DNA of 64,000 nt, from positions 434,001-498,000 of the forward strand of contig CAVVCQ010000008.1 of NCBI GenBank assembly GCA_963746805.1, read 5' to 3'. The position numbers were made by a program, and so were the translations under genes. Under the pieces are notes generated by a model. That model made no database searches and had not been told where the DNA came from. It saw only the letters and a list, made by a program, of their open reading frames with translations. Numbering within the stretch: position 1 is the stretch's first letter; each line of letters starts with the position of its first letter. Of the stretch, positions 53,103 through 63,742 are shown one piece after another. Source of the DNA: DATHTC01 sp963746805 (lineage in GTDB: Bacteria > Actinomycetota > Thermoleophilia > Gaiellales > Gaiellaceae).

Positions 53103-53876
53103 ATGACGTATCGCCTCAGAAATATCGTCCTCGCCGTCGGCTTGGCGGCGCTCGCAGCCCTGCTCACGAGCTTCTACGTCGCCAATTACAAGCGGACCGT
53201 GCAGCAGGACGAGGCGAGCGTCACCGTCTACGTCGCAGCGAGCCAGATCGACGCCGGCACGACCGGCGCCGACGTCCTCTCGCAGAAGCTCCTCCGTTCG
53301 GAGAAGGTCGCCCGCCGCACCGTCGTCCCGGGCGCGATCTCGCAGCCGTCGCAGGTCGAGGACCTCGTCGTCACGGAGACCGTCTACCCGGGCGAGCAGG
53401 TCAGCGTCAACCGCTTCAAGGCGGTCGAGGCGGCCGGGATCCAGGGAGAGCTCAAGGGCAACCTCCGCGCGATCCAGGTCAACGGCGACAGCCACCAGCT
53501 GCTCAGCGGCACCCTCAAGCGCAACGACCATGTCGACGTCGTCGCCACGTTCAAGATCGAGGGCGCCGGCCTCAGCGGCGGCGACGCTCCCGCGACACGC
53601 GTCGTCCTCCGCGACATCCTCGTGCTCAAGGGCCCGTCGGGCCAGACCGAGGCCAGCAAGCTCGCGCCCGCCGGCGGCGCGCTCTCCGTCCAGCTCGCGC
53701 TCACGGACGGCCAGTCGCAGAAGCTCGAGTTCGCCCGCAAGAACGCCGTGGGTTGGACGCTGGCGCTGCGCCCGGTCATCGATGCGACCGACAGCGCGGA
53801 GAGCCTCGAGACGCTGAACACGATCCTCTGCGACGGGATGCGTCCCGGCGCCTACTCGATCTGCACGGGGAGGTAG
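53103..53876 (+). CDS. cpaB: CpaB/RcpC-like pilus assembly protein
   Basis: 257 residues. N-terminal membrane helix IVLAVGLAALAALLTSFYVA, then an SAF domain (VTVYVAASQIDAGTTGADVL, ETVYPGEQVSVNRF) and the RcpC/CpaB part (GNLRAIQVNGDSHQLLSGTL, NDHVDVVATFKI). In diderms this protein works with the secretin; here no secretin gene is seen, as expected in a monoderm. Confidence 0.92.
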   Translation: MTYRLRNIVLAVGLAALAALLTSFYVANYKRTVQQDEASVTVYVAASQIDAGTTGADVLSQKLLRSEKVARRTVVPGAISQPSQVEDLVVTETVYPGEQVSVNRFKAVEAAGIQGELKGNLRAIQVNGDSHQLLSGTLKRNDHVDVVATFKIEGAGLSGGDAPATRVVLRDILVLKGPSGQTEASKLAPAGGALSVQLALTDGQSQKLEFARKNAVGWTLALRPVIDATDSAESLETLNTILCDGMRPGAYSICTGR

Positions 53877-53882
53877 AGCTCG

Positions 53883-55223
53883 ATGAGCGACACGTACTTC
53901 GAAGAAGGGGGCGAGGAGCGCGATCGCGTGCGCGTCTTCGTCACGGGCTCGTGCGAGGGGCTCGAAGGCCTCCGCGCCGCCCTCGAGGGGCACGACGAGG
54001 TGGAGCTCGTCGGCTGGTCGGAGCAGGTCCGCGACGGTGCGGGCGCGCTCGCCGGCGGCCACCTCAACGTCGTCCTGCACGGCACGCGCGGCGAGTCGCT
54101 GCCGACGCTCGAGCTCGCGGCCATCCGCGAGTACACCCGGGCGCCGGTCGTCCTCGTCGCCTCGCTCGAGTCGGCCGCCCTGCTCGAGGAGGCCCTCGAG
54201 GCGGACGTCTCGGACGTGCTGCTGCTGCCGCAGCTGCCCGAGAACGTCGTCTTCGCGCTGAAGAAGGTCAGCCACTCCGGCCGGCGCGCGGCGGCGACGG
54301 GCAAGCGAGGCCGGGTCATCACGGTGTTCTCGCCGAAAGGCGGGACGGGCAAGACGGTCACGGCGACGAACCTCGCCGCCTCGCTCGCCAAGCACCACAA
54401 CAAGCGGACGCTCCTGCTCGACCTCGACCTGCAGTTCGGCGACGCCGCGATCATGCTCGGGCTCGAGCCGGAGAAGACGATCCACGACCTCGTCACGGCG
54501 CCGGGCGAGCTCGACCAGGACAAGCTCGGCGGGTACGTCACGCGCCACGCGTGCGGGCTCGACATCCTCCCCGCGCCGCTGCGCCCGGAGGACGCCGAGC
54601 TCGTGACCGAGGCGAAGCTGGCGAAGCTGCTCGAGGTCGCGCGCGAGGCCTACGACCTCATCGTCGTCGACACGTCGCCGTTCTTCCACGGGCCGATGCT
54701 GGCGACGCTCGACCGCACGGACGAGCTCCTGCTCCTCTGCGCGCTGGACGTGCCGACGCTGAAGAACGTCCGCCTCGCGCTCCAGACGCTCGAGCTGCTC
54801 TCGTTCCCGCACGAGCGCGTGCAGGTCGTGCTCCGCCGGACGCAGACGAAGGTCGGGATGAACCCCAAGGAGGTCGAGGGCGCGCTCGAGCGGCGCGTCC
54901 GCTTCGAGATCCCGTCCGACGGCGGCGTGCCGCTGGCGGTCAACCGGGGCAACCCGCTCGTCCTCAGCGAGCCGCGGAGCGGCTTCTCCAAGGCCGTCCG
55001 CGAGATGGCGAAGGCCTTCGCCGCCGCGCCCGCGCCCAAGAGCCGCGAGCGCCGGCGGATGTTCGCGCGGGAGGTCGTAGGGCCATGGGCCTCCACGATC
55101 GCCTCAAGACGAATCCCAACGGGAACGGGTCGGCGGCCGCCACGGCGGAGCCGACCCGGACCGGCGGGTCGCCGATGGTCCGGGTGGTCGAGTCCGGGCC
55201 GTCGGATCCGTACGCCGAGCTGA
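53883..55223 (+). CDS. cpaE: CpaE/TadZ-like ATPase (3' end probably frameshifted)
   Basis: A receiver-like N-terminal domain (VRVFVTGSCEGLEGLRAALE) precedes a ParA/MinD-type ATPase: deviant Walker A VFSPKGGTGKTVTATNLAAS near residue 150, LLLDLDLQFGDAAIMLGLE, and LIVVDTSPFFHGP. Directs the Tad machinery to its site in the cell. As read the frame runs to 55223 and overlaps cpaF by 139 bases with an Arg/Pro-rich tail. Removing one G from GGG 55069-55071 gives a natural end FARRS at TAG 55078-55080, just before the cpaF ATG. Confidence 0.88.
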   Translation: MSDTYFEEGGEERDRVRVFVTGSCEGLEGLRAALEGHDEVELVGWSEQVRDGAGALAGGHLNVVLHGTRGESLPTLELAAIREYTRAPVVLVASLESAALLEEALEADVSDVLLLPQLPENVVFALKKVSHSGRRAAATGKRGRVITVFSPKGGTGKTVTATNLAASLAKHHNKRTLLLDLDLQFGDAAIMLGLEPEKTIHDLVTAPGELDQDKLGGYVTRHACGLDILPAPLRPEDAELVTEAKLAKLLEVAREAYDLIVVDTSPFFHGPMLATLDRTDELLLLCALDVPTLKNVRLALQTLELLSFPHERVQVVLRRTQTKVGMNPKEVEGALERRVRFEIPSDGGVPLAVNRGNPLVLSEPRSGFSKAVREMAKAFAAAPAPKSRERRRMFAREVVGPWASTIASRRIPTGTGRRPPRRSRPGPAGRRWSGWSSPGRRIRTPS

Positions 55224-56527
55224 AGGCGCGGATCCACCACGCCTGCATCTCCAAGCTCGGGCCGGAGGTCTTCAACAAGGCGTCCTCGGCCGAGGAGCTG
55301 GACGACCTCGTCGTGCACGCGGTCACGGAGCAGCTGATCCTCGACCGGACGCCGCTGACGCGCGAGGAGCGCCAGCAGATCGTCAAGGAGATCGCCGACG
55401 ACATCCTCGGCTACGGCCCGCTCGAGCCGTTCCTCGCCGACGACTCCGTGACCGAGGTCATGGTCAACGGCTCGGAGCAGGTCTACGTCGAGCGCGTCGG
55501 GCAAGCTCGAGCTCACCACGGCGACCTTCGTCGACGACGCGCACCTGCTGCGCATCATCGACAAGATCGTCTCGCAGGTCGGCCGCCGCGATCGACGAGG
55601 CGTCGCCGATGGTCGACGCGCGCCTCCCGGACGGGAGCCGCGTCAACGCGATCATCCCGCCGCTCGCGCTGAGGGGCCCGACGCTCACGATCCGGAAGTT
55701 CTCGCGCGACCCGTACACGATGGACGACCTCGTCGCGTTCGGGACGATCACGCCCGACGGCGGCCCAGTTCCTCGCCGCCTGCGTGCGCGGGAAGCTCAA
55801 CGTCCTCGTCTCCGGCGGAACCGGCACCGGGAAGACGACGACGCTCAACGCGATGTCGGCGTTCATCCCCGACGACGAGCGCATCGTCACGATCGAGGAC
55901 GCCGCCGAGCTCCAGCTCCAGCAGCAGCACGTGATCACGCTCGAGTCGCGCCCGCCGAACATCGAGGGCCAGGGCGAGATCCGCATCCGCGAGCTCGTCC
56001 GGAACGCGCTGCGCATGCGCCCCGACCGGATCATCGTCGGCGAGGTCCGCGGCCCGGAGACCCTGGACATGCTCCAGGCGATGAACACGGGCCACGAGGG
56101 CTCGCTGACCACGATCCACGCGAACACGCCGCGCGACGCGCTGTCCCGGCTCGAGACGCTGGTCATGACCGCCGGCGTCGAGCTGCCGCACCGCGCGATC
56201 CGCGAGCAGATCGCCTCGGCGTTCGACCTCCTCGTCCAGATCCAGCGCCTCGTCGACGGCTCGCGCCGCATCACCCACATCACCGAGGTGCTGCGGATGG
56301 AGTCGGACGTGATCACGCTGCAGGACGTCTTCCTGGCGAAGCCGCCGGAGGAAGGCGAGGCCGTGAACGGCACGACGAAGCTGCTCTCGCCGCTCACGTG
56401 CACGGGACTGAAGCCGCACTTCCTCGAGAAGCTGGCGGCCAACGGCGTCGTGCTGCCGCCGACGTTCTTCACCTCCGACCGCGAGCGCCCGACGTTCGGC
56501 TCGACGTACGGAGGGATGGTGCAGTGA
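55085..56527 (+). CDS. cpaF: CpaF/TadA secretion ATPase, broken by three apparent +1 insertions
   Basis: The corrected product is 479 residues. Segments: MGLHDRLKTN through VMVNGSEQVYVERVG (frame 1), LELTTATFVDDAHLLRIIDK (frame 2, after GGG 55499-55501), DEASPMVDARLPDGSRVNAI (frame 3, after 55586-55591), then back to frame 1 after 55759-55763 with FLAACVRGKLNVLVSGGTGT, GKTTTLN (Walker A), RIRELVRNALRMRPDRIIVG and GHEGSLTTIHANTPRDALSR. Three single-base insertions restoring the original frame, each in a G/C-rich run, look like sequence errors or very fresh lesions. T2SS/T4SS-family hexameric ATPase that powers Flp pilus assembly. Confidence 0.9.
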
Positions 56528-58393
56528 GACGGATCCGGCCTCCTGGTCGCCCTCGTCGCGCTCGCGCTCGTCCCCTCCGCCGCCGGGGCCGGCGCGGTCG
56601 ACGTCCGGCACGTCGACTCGCAGGCGTACCCGGAGATCTCGGTGACGGTCACGGCACCGCCGAAGACGGCGCCGGACCTGCGCGAGAACGGCCGGCGGGT
56701 CGTCGGGCTCCAGGCCGAGAACCTCGGCCGCCGGAAGAGCGTCGTGATCGCGATCGACCGCTCGCGCTCGATGCGCGGCGCGTCGATCGAGCATGCCCTC
56801 GCCGCGGCGCGCGCGTTCGTCGCCGGAAAGGCACGGGCGGACCGCGTCGCCGTCGTGGCGTTCGGGAGCGAGGCGACGGCGCTGACCCGCTTCAGCGGCG
56901 CCACCATCGACGCCGACATCGCGCTCCGCAACCTCGGCATCGACAAGGAGCAGGGCACCGCGCTGAACGACGCCGTCGTCGTCTCCTCCCGGATGCTCGC
57001 CGAGGAGGCGTCGCTCGGGCGCGTGCTCGTCCTCGTCACGGACGGGAAGGACGTGTCCAGCGCGGCCCCCGAGGCGCAGGCGCTCGCCGAGGCGCGGAAG
57101 GCCGGCGTCACGGTCTTCACCGTCGGGATCGCCAGCGACCAGTTCTCGCCCGCGTCGCTGCAGGCGCTCGCGACGGAGACGGGCGGCACCTACCGCGACG
57201 CGGCTACGAGCGCCGACCTCGGCGTCGTGCTCCGCTCGATCGCGAGCGAGCTCGAGCGCACCTGGCGCCTGACCTACCTCACCGCGGCGCGGCCCGGCGA
57301 CAAGGTCCGGCTCGAGACGTGGTCGGGGAGCGCCGGCCGTGCGAGCACGAGCCTGGTCGTCCCCGGGCCGTCCGAGACCGCCGACGCCCCGAAGCCCTCG
57401 CGCCTGCTGCCCGCCGCCGCCTACGACTCCAAGTGGGGCGAGCTCGGGCTCGGGCTCGTCGTCGGCGTGCTCGTGCTCCTGGCGCTGGTGTTCGTCGCGG
57501 CCGCGCGCCGCAGCGCCTGGCTCAAGTCGCGCCTCACCCCGCACGTCGCGCCGGCCGTGCGCGCGCGCAAGGCCGCCGAGGAGCGCGAGCGGTTCTCCAT
57601 GGGCTCGAGCCTGATGAGCATGACCGAGCGGACGTTCGGCCACCTCCAGTGGTGGACGAACGTGCACCGGATGCTGGAGCGCGCAGACGTGCCGCTGCGC
57701 ACGGTCGAGTTCCTCTACATCGTCGTCGGCTCGTCGTTCCTCGTCGCGATCGTGGCGACGATCGCCGGCCTCAACCCGCTGTTCGTGCTCGGCGGCTTCG
57801 CGCTCGGCGCGGCACTGCCGTTCGGATACCTGCGCGTCAAGATCTCGCGGCGCCTGAAGGCGTTCGAGAACCAGCTGCCGGACATCCTGCTCACGCTCGC
57901 GGCCTCGCTGAAGGCCGGGCACAGCTTCAAGCAGGGGCTCCAGACCGTCGTCGACGAGGGACAGCCGCCGGCGAGCAAGGAGTTCTCGCGCGTGCTCGCC
58001 GAGACCCAGCTCGGGCGGCCGATGGACGACGCCCTCGCCGACATGGCGCAGCGCGTCAACTCGAAGAACCTGCGCTTCGTCCTCAACGCGGTGACGATCC
58101 AGAGCCAGGTCGGCGGCTCGCTCGCCGGGCTCTTCGACATGGTCGCCGAGACCGTCCGGCAGCGGCAGCAGTTCGCCCGGAAGATCAAGGGGCTCACCGC
58201 GATGGGCCGCGCCTCGGCCTACGTGCTCGTCGCGCTCCCGTTCGTGCTCGCCCTGGTGATCACGCTGATCAACCCGGGGTTCATGTCGCCGCTGTACCAC
58301 ACCTCGACCGGCCAGATGCTGATCATGATCGCGCTCGGGCTGATGACGGTCGGGTCCCTCGTCCTGAAGAAGATCGTCTCGTTCAAGGGGTAG
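56524..58393 (+). CDS. tadB: VWA domain-TadB fusion (T2SSF), one apparent +1 insertion near the start
   Basis: Start GTG at 56524 overlaps the cpaF stop (GTGA); removing one base near 56536-56540 joins MRRIR to LLVALVALALVPSAAGAGAV, a good signal peptide, and gives 622 residues. Residues ~70-240 form a VWA domain with MIDAS-like SVVIAIDRSRSMRGASIEHA and VLVLVTDGKDVSSAAPEAQA. After a membrane helix (LGLVVGVLVLLALVFVAAA) comes a T2SSF/TadB module with ENQLPDILLTLAASLKAGHS, FKQGLQTVVDE, and GGSLAGLFDMVAETVRQRQQ, and C-terminal helices. Normal TadB has no VWA part. Confidence 0.88.
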
Positions 58394-58396
58394 TCG

Positions 58397-59299
58397 ATGC
58401 TCTTTGCCTTCGCATTCATGCTCCTGGCCGTCGCGGCGTTCCTCGCGGCGGAGGCCGCCACGCTCCCGTCGCGCGAGCGGCGCACGTCGGTCCGGCGGGC
58501 CTCGACGTACGGCCGCGTGCGGCTCAACCGCCAGGGGCAGGACCTCCCGTTCAATGAGCGCGTCGTCGAGCCGACGAAGCAGCGGCTGGCCCGCATGGCG
58601 CTGCGGCTGACGCCGAAGTCGAGCGTCGACGGGGTCGCGCGGAAACTCCGGGCGGCCGGCCTGACGCGAACCTTGTCCCCGACGACCTACCTCGCCGGGA
58701 AGATGCTCGCCTCCGGCGCCGGACTGCTCGTGGGCGCGTTCTTCGGCTCGTCCGGCGGAGCCCTCCGCACGCTCCTGTTCGGGTTGATGTTCGCCGGCAT
58801 GCTCTTCGTGCTCCCGGACACGGTGCTGACCTTCCGCGCCCGCTCGCGCAAGGAGACGATCCGCGCCGAGCTCCCGGACTGCCTCGATCTGCTCGCGGTC
58901 TCCGTCGAGGCCGGGATGGGCTTCGACGGCGCGATCCAGAAGCTGACGGAGCACATGGAAGGGCCGCTCGTCGACGAGTTCCACATGGCGCTCGGCGAGA
59001 TGCGGGTCGGCGAGACGCGGGCCGACGCGCTCCGGCACCTGGTCGACCGCGTCGACGTGAACGAGATGGCCGCGTTCGTCCGCGCGATCATCCAGGCCGA
59101 CCAGCTCGGCATCTCGCTCGGCCGGATCCTGCGCGTGCAGGCGGCCGACGCCCGCCACCGCCGCCAGGCCGCGGCGGAGGAGAAGGCGATGAAGGCCCCG
59201 ATCAAGATGCTGTTCCCGACCGCGCTGTTCATCTTCCCGGCCATGTTCGTGGTCGTCCTCGGGCCGGCGATGCTGTCCCTCCTCGAGCTCTTCAGCTGA
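58397..59299 (+). CDS. tadC: TadC-like T2SSF membrane protein
   Basis: 300 residues. Helices at the N-terminus and around 95-130, then the T2SSF domain ELPDCLDLLAVSVEAGMGFD, GAIQKLTEHMEGPLVDEFHM, GISLGRILRVQAADARHRRQ, and two C-terminal helices. Partner of TadB in the inner-membrane platform; three bases separate the genes. Confidence 0.92.
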   Translation: MLFAFAFMLLAVAAFLAAEAATLPSRERRTSVRRASTYGRVRLNRQGQDLPFNERVVEPTKQRLARMALRLTPKSSVDGVARKLRAAGLTRTLSPTTYLAGKMLASGAGLLVGAFFGSSGGALRTLLFGLMFAGMLFVLPDTVLTFRARSRKETIRAELPDCLDLLAVSVEAGMGFDGAIQKLTEHMEGPLVDEFHMALGEMRVGETRADALRHLVDRVDVNEMAAFVRAIIQADQLGISLGRILRVQAADARHRRQAAAEEKAMKAPIKMLFPTALFIFPAMFVVVLGPAMLSLLELFS

Positions 59300-59313
59300 C
59301 GGAAAGGCGAACC

Positions 59314-60789
59314 ATGCCCCCGAAGAACGCCGCAGCCGCCGAGGCGCCCGAGCCGAACGAGACCGAGAAGGGCTTCGGCAGCGGCCTCCGCGCCAAGGTC
59401 GCGCAGAAGCAGGACCCGGCCGCGGCGCAGGCCGCCGAGCGGCCGGTCGCCCCGCCCGTCGCAGAGGCGCCGCAGGTCTCCTTCGAGCAGCCGGCACGGC
59501 CTACCCCGCTCGAGGTCGCACCGGAGCCCGTCGACCAGGGCCCTGCCCTCGAGTCGCTGCGTGCGGAGCTCACCGCCGCCCTCGCCCGCGAGCGCGACCT
59601 GCAGTTGACGCTTCAGGAGCAGCTCGAGCGGGCCGAGCGCGAGCTCGACATCGAGCGCGACTTCTCCATGCGCCTCGCCGAGGTCGACCAGCGCGCGGCC
59701 AAGCTCGCGGCGCGCGAAGCCGAGCTCGAGGAGCGCGAGCGCCGCGTCGCGGAGCACACGTCGGAGGCCGACGAGGAGCGCCGCCGGGTGTCGGCCCTCC
59801 AGCACGAGGTCGCGAGGGAGCAGGCCTACGTCGCCGAGCGGCAGGCCGCGCTCGAGGCGAAGCTCGACGAGATCAAGCAGGGCGAGCGCGAGCGCACCCG
59901 TGCCGCGTCGGAGCTCTCGAAGCGGACCGACGCGCTCGGCGACCGCGAGCGGAAGCTTGCGCGCACCGAGGCGCAGCTCGAGGCGCGCGACAAGGAGGGC
60001 AAGGCGCGGCTCGACGCGCGCGAACACGCCCTCGGCGAGCGCGACAACGCGGTGAAAGCACGCGAGAAGGAGCTGAAGGAAGCGCAGCAGCGCGCCGAGG
60101 CGCGCGAGCGCGAGGTCGTGCGGAACGAGGCGCGGCTCAGGGCGAAGGACGACGCGCTCGGCGAACGCGAGTCGGAGCTCCTCGAGAAGCAGGGCCGGCT
60201 CCGTGACCAGGCCGAGCGGTTCGAGCGCGACTGGGAGGGCAAGGACCGGCAGGCGTCCGATGTCCTCGGCCGGATCGAGGATCTCGACGCGCGCGAGGCC
60301 GAGCTCGTGGCGCGCGAGGCCGAGCTCCACCGGCACCAGGCGCATTCCGCGCGGGTCGAGCGCGAGGAGCAGCAGGGCCGCGACCTCGACGCCCTCGCCG
60401 AGCGGCTCGAGGAGCGGGAGCGCGAGCTCGCGGCGCGCGACGCCGAGCTGAAGAGCAAGGAGGAGCTTCTCGCCGCGCAGGCACAGCGGGCCGAGCGCCG
60501 CGACGAGCGCCTCGCCGGCATGGAGCAGACCCTCCACGAGCGGATCCAGGTGCTCGACGAGCGCGAGTCGGAGGTGGAGCAGCGCTTCGCGAGTCTCGAG
60601 GCCGACTGGGAGCTGCGGGCGAACAAGCTCGACAAGCGCGCGTCGTCGCTCGAGGAGCTGGAGAAGCGGCTCGAGCAGAAGGAGTCCCAGGTCGCCGCGT
60701 ACGTCGGCCAGGTGCAGTCGAAGCTCGAACGCAGCGACGGCGAGTGGTGGGACAAACAGCTCGGCAGCGCCGGCCGGAACGGCAAGTAG
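59314..60789 (+). CDS. Long coiled-coil protein linked to the Tad cluster
   Basis: 491 residues. A disordered Pro/Ala N-terminus (1-80) precedes an almost uninterrupted heptad-rich coiled coil from about 85 to 475, full of RE-x-EL and ERE repeats (AAREAELEERERRVAEHTSE, DAREAELVAREAELHRHQ). No membrane segment. Starts 14 bases after tadC with GGAAAGG, so cotranscribed. Not a standard Tad component; a cytoskeletal or scaffold role is inference. Confidence 0.85.
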   Translation: MPPKNAAAAEAPEPNETEKGFGSGLRAKVAQKQDPAAAQAAERPVAPPVAEAPQVSFEQPARPTPLEVAPEPVDQGPALESLRAELTAALARERDLQLTLQEQLERAERELDIERDFSMRLAEVDQRAAKLAAREAELEERERRVAEHTSEADEERRRVSALQHEVAREQAYVAERQAALEAKLDEIKQGERERTRAASELSKRTDALGDRERKLARTEAQLEARDKEGKARLDAREHALGERDNAVKAREKELKEAQQRAEAREREVVRNEARLRAKDDALGERESELLEKQGRLRDQAERFERDWEGKDRQASDVLGRIEDLDAREAELVAREAELHRHQAHSARVEREEQQGRDLDALAERLEERERELAARDAELKSKEELLAAQAQRAERRDERLAGMEQTLHERIQVLDERESEVEQRFASLEADWELRANKLDKRASSLEELEKRLEQKESQVAAYVGQVQSKLERSDGEWWDKQLGSAGRNGK

Positions 60790-60830
60790 GCGCGGGTCGG
60801 CGGGCGCAGGCCCGCAGGTAGCGTTGCGGC

Positions 60831-61807
<977 letters not shown>

Positions 61808-61811
<4 letters not shown>

Positions 61812-62584
61812 GCCTCTGGCTCGCGAACGTCGCCCAGCTCACGCGGCGCTCGATGGTTCGCATCCTCCACCAGCCGGGGAGCCTCTTCTTCGCGCTCTTC
61901 TTTCCGCTCGTCTTCCTGGCAGTGATCGCGAACGGCCTCTCCCCCGCCGACCGGCTGCCGGGCTTCCCCGGCGAGACGTACCTCGACTTCGCGATCGCGA
62001 TCCCGTTCGTCCACGGCGCCCTCTTCACGTCCTCCAGCGCGGCGACGGAGCTCGCGCGCGACATCGAGACCGGCTTCCTCAACCGGCTCGCGCTGACGCC
62101 GGCGAGCGGCGCGCCGCTCGTGCTCGGGCATCTCATCGCGGCGGTCGTGCTCGGCGTCGCCCAGGCCTGCCTGTACTTCGTCATCGCCCTCGCGGTGGGC
62201 GTCGACTTCCACGCGGGCCCGGCGGGCGTCGTCGTGCTGATCGCCCTCGCGTCGCTCGTGTGCCTCTCGTTCGGCGCCCTCGGCACCGCGGTGGCGCTCC
62301 GCACCGGCTCGTCCGAGGCCGTCCTCGGACTGTTCCCGCTCTTCTTCGTCGCGCTGTTCCTCTCGTCGCTGAACCTCCCCCGGAACCTGATCGAGGCCGA
62401 CTGGTTCCGCTGGATCGCGACCCTGAACCCGGTCTCGTACGAGATCGAGGGCATCCGCAGCCTCGTCATCGTCGGCTGGGACACCCAGGCACTCGCGCTC
62501 GGCTTCGCCTGCGGCCTCGCGCTCGTCGCCGTGGCGCTCGCCCTGTCCCGCGCCGCCTTCCGCGAACGGCTGGCCCGGACGTGA
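61808..62584 (+). CDS. ABC-2 type exporter permease
   Basis: 258 residues from GTG overlapping the ATPase stop. Six helices, with LHQPGSLFFALFFPLVFLAV, ELARDIETGFLNRLALTPAS, and LNPVSYEIEGIRSLVIVGWD typical of DrrB-type permeases. Forms a heteromeric exporter with the next gene. Substrate unknown (lipid, drug or polymer). Confidence 0.9.
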
Positions 62585-63354
62585 AGTCGACCGCGACCGT
62601 GGCGTACGCCGTCGCCTGGCGGATCCTCCACAACGTCTTCACGAACCCATCGCTGCTGATGCCGGCGCTGCTGTTCCCGCTGATCTTCTTCCTCGGCTTC
62701 GCGGGCGGGCTCTCGCGCGTGGACGACGTGCCCGGCTTCGACTACGCGCCCGGGTACGAGACCTTCCAGTTCGGCTTCGTCCTGCTGCAGACGGCGGCGC
62801 TCGGCGGCGTGTTCACCGGCTTCGGGATCGCACGCGACTTCGAGCGCGGCTTCGTCCGGCGGCTGCTGCTGGCCGCGCCGCGGCGGAGCGGGATCGTCTG
62901 GGGGTACGTGCTCGCGACGATGGTGCGCTGGCTGTTCACGATCTCGGTCGTCTTCGTCGTCGGGCTCCTGCTCGGCATGGACATCGACGGCGGGGTGCTC
63001 GACCTCGGCACGCTGCTCCTGCTCGCGCTGCTCCTGAACGCCGGGGGGACGCTGTGGGCGGCCGGGGTCGCGATGCGGCTCCGCTCCGCGCAGGCGGGGC
63101 CGGTGATGCAGATGCCGGTGTTCCTGCTGATCTTCCTCGCGCCGGTGTTCGTGCCGCTCGCCCTGCTCGACGGGTGGCTCCACGCGGTGGCGACCGTGAA
63201 CCCGCTGACGACGCTGCTCGCGGCCTCGCGGTCGCTCCTCGCCGGCGGCACGGCCCACGTCACGCTGGCCTTCCTGCTCGCTGCGGGATTGGCGTCGGCG
63301 CTGTCGCTGTGGGCCCTCCGGGGGCTGCGCAGCGCGGAGCGGGCCGGGGGTTGA
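62581..63354 (+). CDS. ABC-2 type exporter permease (second subunit)
   Basis: 257 residues from GTG overlapping the previous stop (GTGA). Pattern TNPSLLMPALLFPLIFFLGF, ARDFERGFVRRLLLAAPRRS, and VATVNPLTTLLAASRSLLAG. Same family as its partner but clearly diverged from it. Followed by a strong hairpin. Confidence 0.9.
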   Translation: MKSTATVAYAVAWRILHNVFTNPSLLMPALLFPLIFFLGFAGGLSRVDDVPGFDYAPGYETFQFGFVLLQTAALGGVFTGFGIARDFERGFVRRLLLAAPRRSGIVWGYVLATMVRWLFTISVVFVVGLLLGMDIDGGVLDLGTLLLLALLLNAGGTLWAAGVAMRLRSAQAGPVMQMPVFLLIFLAPVFVPLALLDGWLHAVATVNPLTTLLAASRSLLAGGTAHVTLAFLLAAGLASALSLWALRGLRSAERAGG

Positions 63355-63358
63355 GAGC

Positions 63359-63383
63359 GTGGGGGAACCCATGGTTCCCCCAC
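63359..63383 (+). terminator. Terminator of the ABC exporter operon
   Basis: Perfect 11-bp stem GTGGGGGAACC/GGTTCCCCCAC with a three-base loop, immediately after the last stop codon. Confidence 0.7.
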
Positions 63384-63434
63384 GAGCCCCCTCCTTCTAC
63401 CTGAGGGCTTCGAGTCGCATCTGCGTGGCCTCCC

Positions 63435-63710
63435 GGGCGGATGAACCGCCCTTCGGCCGAGTGGCCGTCTCTCGTTGCAGTGGCCGACAGTTCGAATGGC
63501 CTGCGCGCGCGCACCTGGCGGTGCGGGCGCTCCCGCCAGGAACCTGGTCTCATCGGCACATGGCGAGTCGTGACGGGCGGGATGCGCTGTGCCCCTGGAC
63601 GGGGCACGCGGCGATCCCGCCCGTCCGATCGCTCCGAGACACGGTCGGGCGGGAACCGGAACGCCTCACTCAGGGTCAGGCACCGGACATGTCCCCGTGC
63701 CGGGCACCTG
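63435..63710. other. Gene-free stretch with several strong hairpins
   Basis: Between the exporter terminator and the ankyrin gene (63384-63742) there is no plausible gene. Instead: GGGCGG/CCGCCC (63435-63451), CCTGGCGG/CCGCCAGG (63514-63540), and a two-tier hairpin with 12-bp outer arms GACGGGCGGGAT/ATCCCGCCCGTC and inner GTGCCCC/GGGGCAC (63572-63625). An imperfect palindrome around GTCAGGCACCGGACATG follows (63676-63710). The two-tier hairpin could be a small RNA or REP-like element. Confidence 0.5.
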
Positions 63711-63742
63711 TTCACGCTCGTGGCGCCGGCTCCGATGTGGAG

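Noticed and set aside
55085..56527. Programmed frameshifting in cpaF
   Set aside because: Three shifts in one gene plus others in cpaE and tadB, with no slippery heptamer or downstream pseudoknot pattern; sequence error or fresh mutation is simpler.
55748..59497. A 1249-codon open frame antisense to the Tad genes
   Set aside because: Shadow of the coding strand in GC-rich DNA: low-complexity Arg/Glu/Leu composition, no domains, and the sense strand encodes clear Tad proteins.
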